Positions 63,404-64,000 of a DNA stretch of 64,000 bases are shown one piece after another. Position numbers and translations under genes: made by a program. This DNA is from Salinivirgaceae bacterium (GTDB lineage Bacteria; Bacteroidota; Bacteroidia; Bacteroidales; SZUA-534): positions 16,048-80,047 of the forward strand of contig JAKSOL010000001.1 in assembly GCA_024405635.1 (NCBI GenBank). The letters are read 5' to 3'. Below the pieces are notes generated by a model that worked only from the letters and a program-made list of their open reading frames with translations, did no database searches and had not been told where the DNA came from. Position 1 is the first letter of the stretch; every line of letters starts with the position of its first letter.

Positions 63404-64000
63404 ATGAAGAAATTTTTTCTATCGGTATTGATGCTAGCAACAATAGGAGTTAGCGCACAAACGGTATTTTTTCAAGAGGACTTTGAAAACGGAGGTTCGC
63501 GTCCCGATGGATGGACCGAGGAATATGTATCAAACGGTAATGAGCATTTGAGTTGGACTTACCAAAATGGCGGAACAAAACCTGCTGGTGCTTATGCAGA
63601 ACCAATACCATCAAGTGCGCATGGTGGCAACTACAACGCATTCTTTTATCGTAGATCGTTGGGATACACGCAAGAAACTTATTTGGTGTCACCAACCATC
63701 GACCTTGAGTTTGCGCATAAACCAATGTTGGTGTTTTACTACTCGTTGATGGCTAGTCAGTTAACTATAGAAGATAAAGCCGATTGCTTTACATTTTCGC
63801 TTTGCTATCGCGTGCTCGATGGTACATCGAAAAAGTGGGTTGAGCTGAAAGAATACTCTGACATGACAACCGAAATGTACCCATGGCGAGGCGATTCAAT
63901 TTACTTACCCGACACTCTTTGCAAATACCGTCAAGTTCAAATTGCTTTTTTGGGAAAAACCAAGGTAATGGGTTTGGGTGTATGCATCGACGATATTAAA
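63404..64000 (+). CDS. Secreted protein with choice-of-anchor-J-like domain, 3' end outside window
   Basis: The frame is open from ATG 63404 to the last base (199 codons). Signal peptide MKKFFLSVLMLATIGVSAQ, then FFQEDFENGGSRPDGWTEE, the usual start of choice-of-anchor J (MAM-like) domains, and a jelly-roll sequence with aromatic strands (PMLVFYYSLMAS; GVCIDDIK). In Bacteroidota such proteins are often secreted by the type IX system via a C-terminal sorting signal; that end lies outside the window. TACCTTTC at 63371 is a possible -7 box. Confidence 0.82.
   Translation, partial: MKKFFLSVLMLATIGVSAQTVFFQEDFENGGSRPDGWTEEYVSNGNEHLSWTYQNGGTKPAGAYAEPIPSSAHGGNYNAFFYRRSLGYTQETYLVSPTIDLEFAHKPMLVFYYSLMASQLTIEDKADCFTFSLCYRVLDGTSKKWVELKEYSDMTTEMYPWRGDSIYLPDTLCKYRQVQIAFLGKTKVMGLGVCIDDIK

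Overview
The window looks like a chromosomal segment from a Bacteroidales-type bacterium (phylum Bacteroidota). Supporting signs are a complete Bat aerotolerance operon, Bacteroidota-only families (DUF6452/DUF6048, GldB-like lipoprotein, DUF2752 next to a DUF4190-like protein), a secreted protein with a choice-of-anchor-J-like start, repeated copies of the Bacteroidota -7 promoter box TAnnTTTG, and a pyruvate:ferredoxin oxidoreductase typical of an anaerobe. The family or genus cannot be fixed from the sequence alone.

Layout. 1-7985: moxR (5' cut off), a DUF58 protein, a membrane protein and batA-batE in one direction. 8018-9272: DUF6048/DUF6452 pair on the minus strand. 9449-17038: uvrA, a TGS-PRK nucleoside kinase, and a pair of envelope proteins (SPOR-like; beta-barrel with TSP3 repeats and an EF-hand). 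17116-23235: smpB, a Yip1-like protein, miaA, prfC with a small acidic protein, outer-membrane-type proteins and tRNA-Pro(TGG). 23367-32812: asnB, an unknown protein, a BadF-type sugar kinase, an acyl-CoA ligase, a glucosaminidase with LysM repeats, a HAMP/GAF/PAS receptor with no visible output domain, DUF2752 and a DUF4190-like protein. 32964-37993: a large GT2 fusion, yicC, gmk, nadD and a GldB-like lipoprotein. 38095-43302: a cysteate-synthase-like PLP enzyme (possible sulfonolipid synthesis) and nifJ.

43303-53014 is the accessory island and the main discovery. A 756-base non-coding stretch holding several strong RNA-like hairpins precedes seven tightly packed plus-strand genes: a protein with a J-domain-like start but no HPD, a membrane-anchored coiled-coil protein whose C-terminus resembles the GrpE beta domain, a long Hsp70, a HEPN-like protein with an R-x4-H motif, a membrane Sel1-repeat protein whose 3' part is broken, a fusion of a degenerate protein kinase with a Cdc48/FtsH-like AAA ATPase, and a TerB-like protein. 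A clean terminator closes the operon. Together they suggest a self-contained chaperone/unfoldase system at the membrane, possibly for stress or phage defence. No integrase or transposase is visible. Arginine codon choice (more AGA/AGG) differs from the flanking housekeeping genes.

53021-64000: AlkD-type glycosylase, TIGR04076-like and YjbR-like proteins (minus strand), three small unknown membrane proteins, an RND efflux operon (adaptor, pump, TolC) with a divergent AraC regulator, an SMR transporter, and a secreted protein cut by the window end. Coordinates come from the sequence itself. Family names come from motif recognition without database searches.
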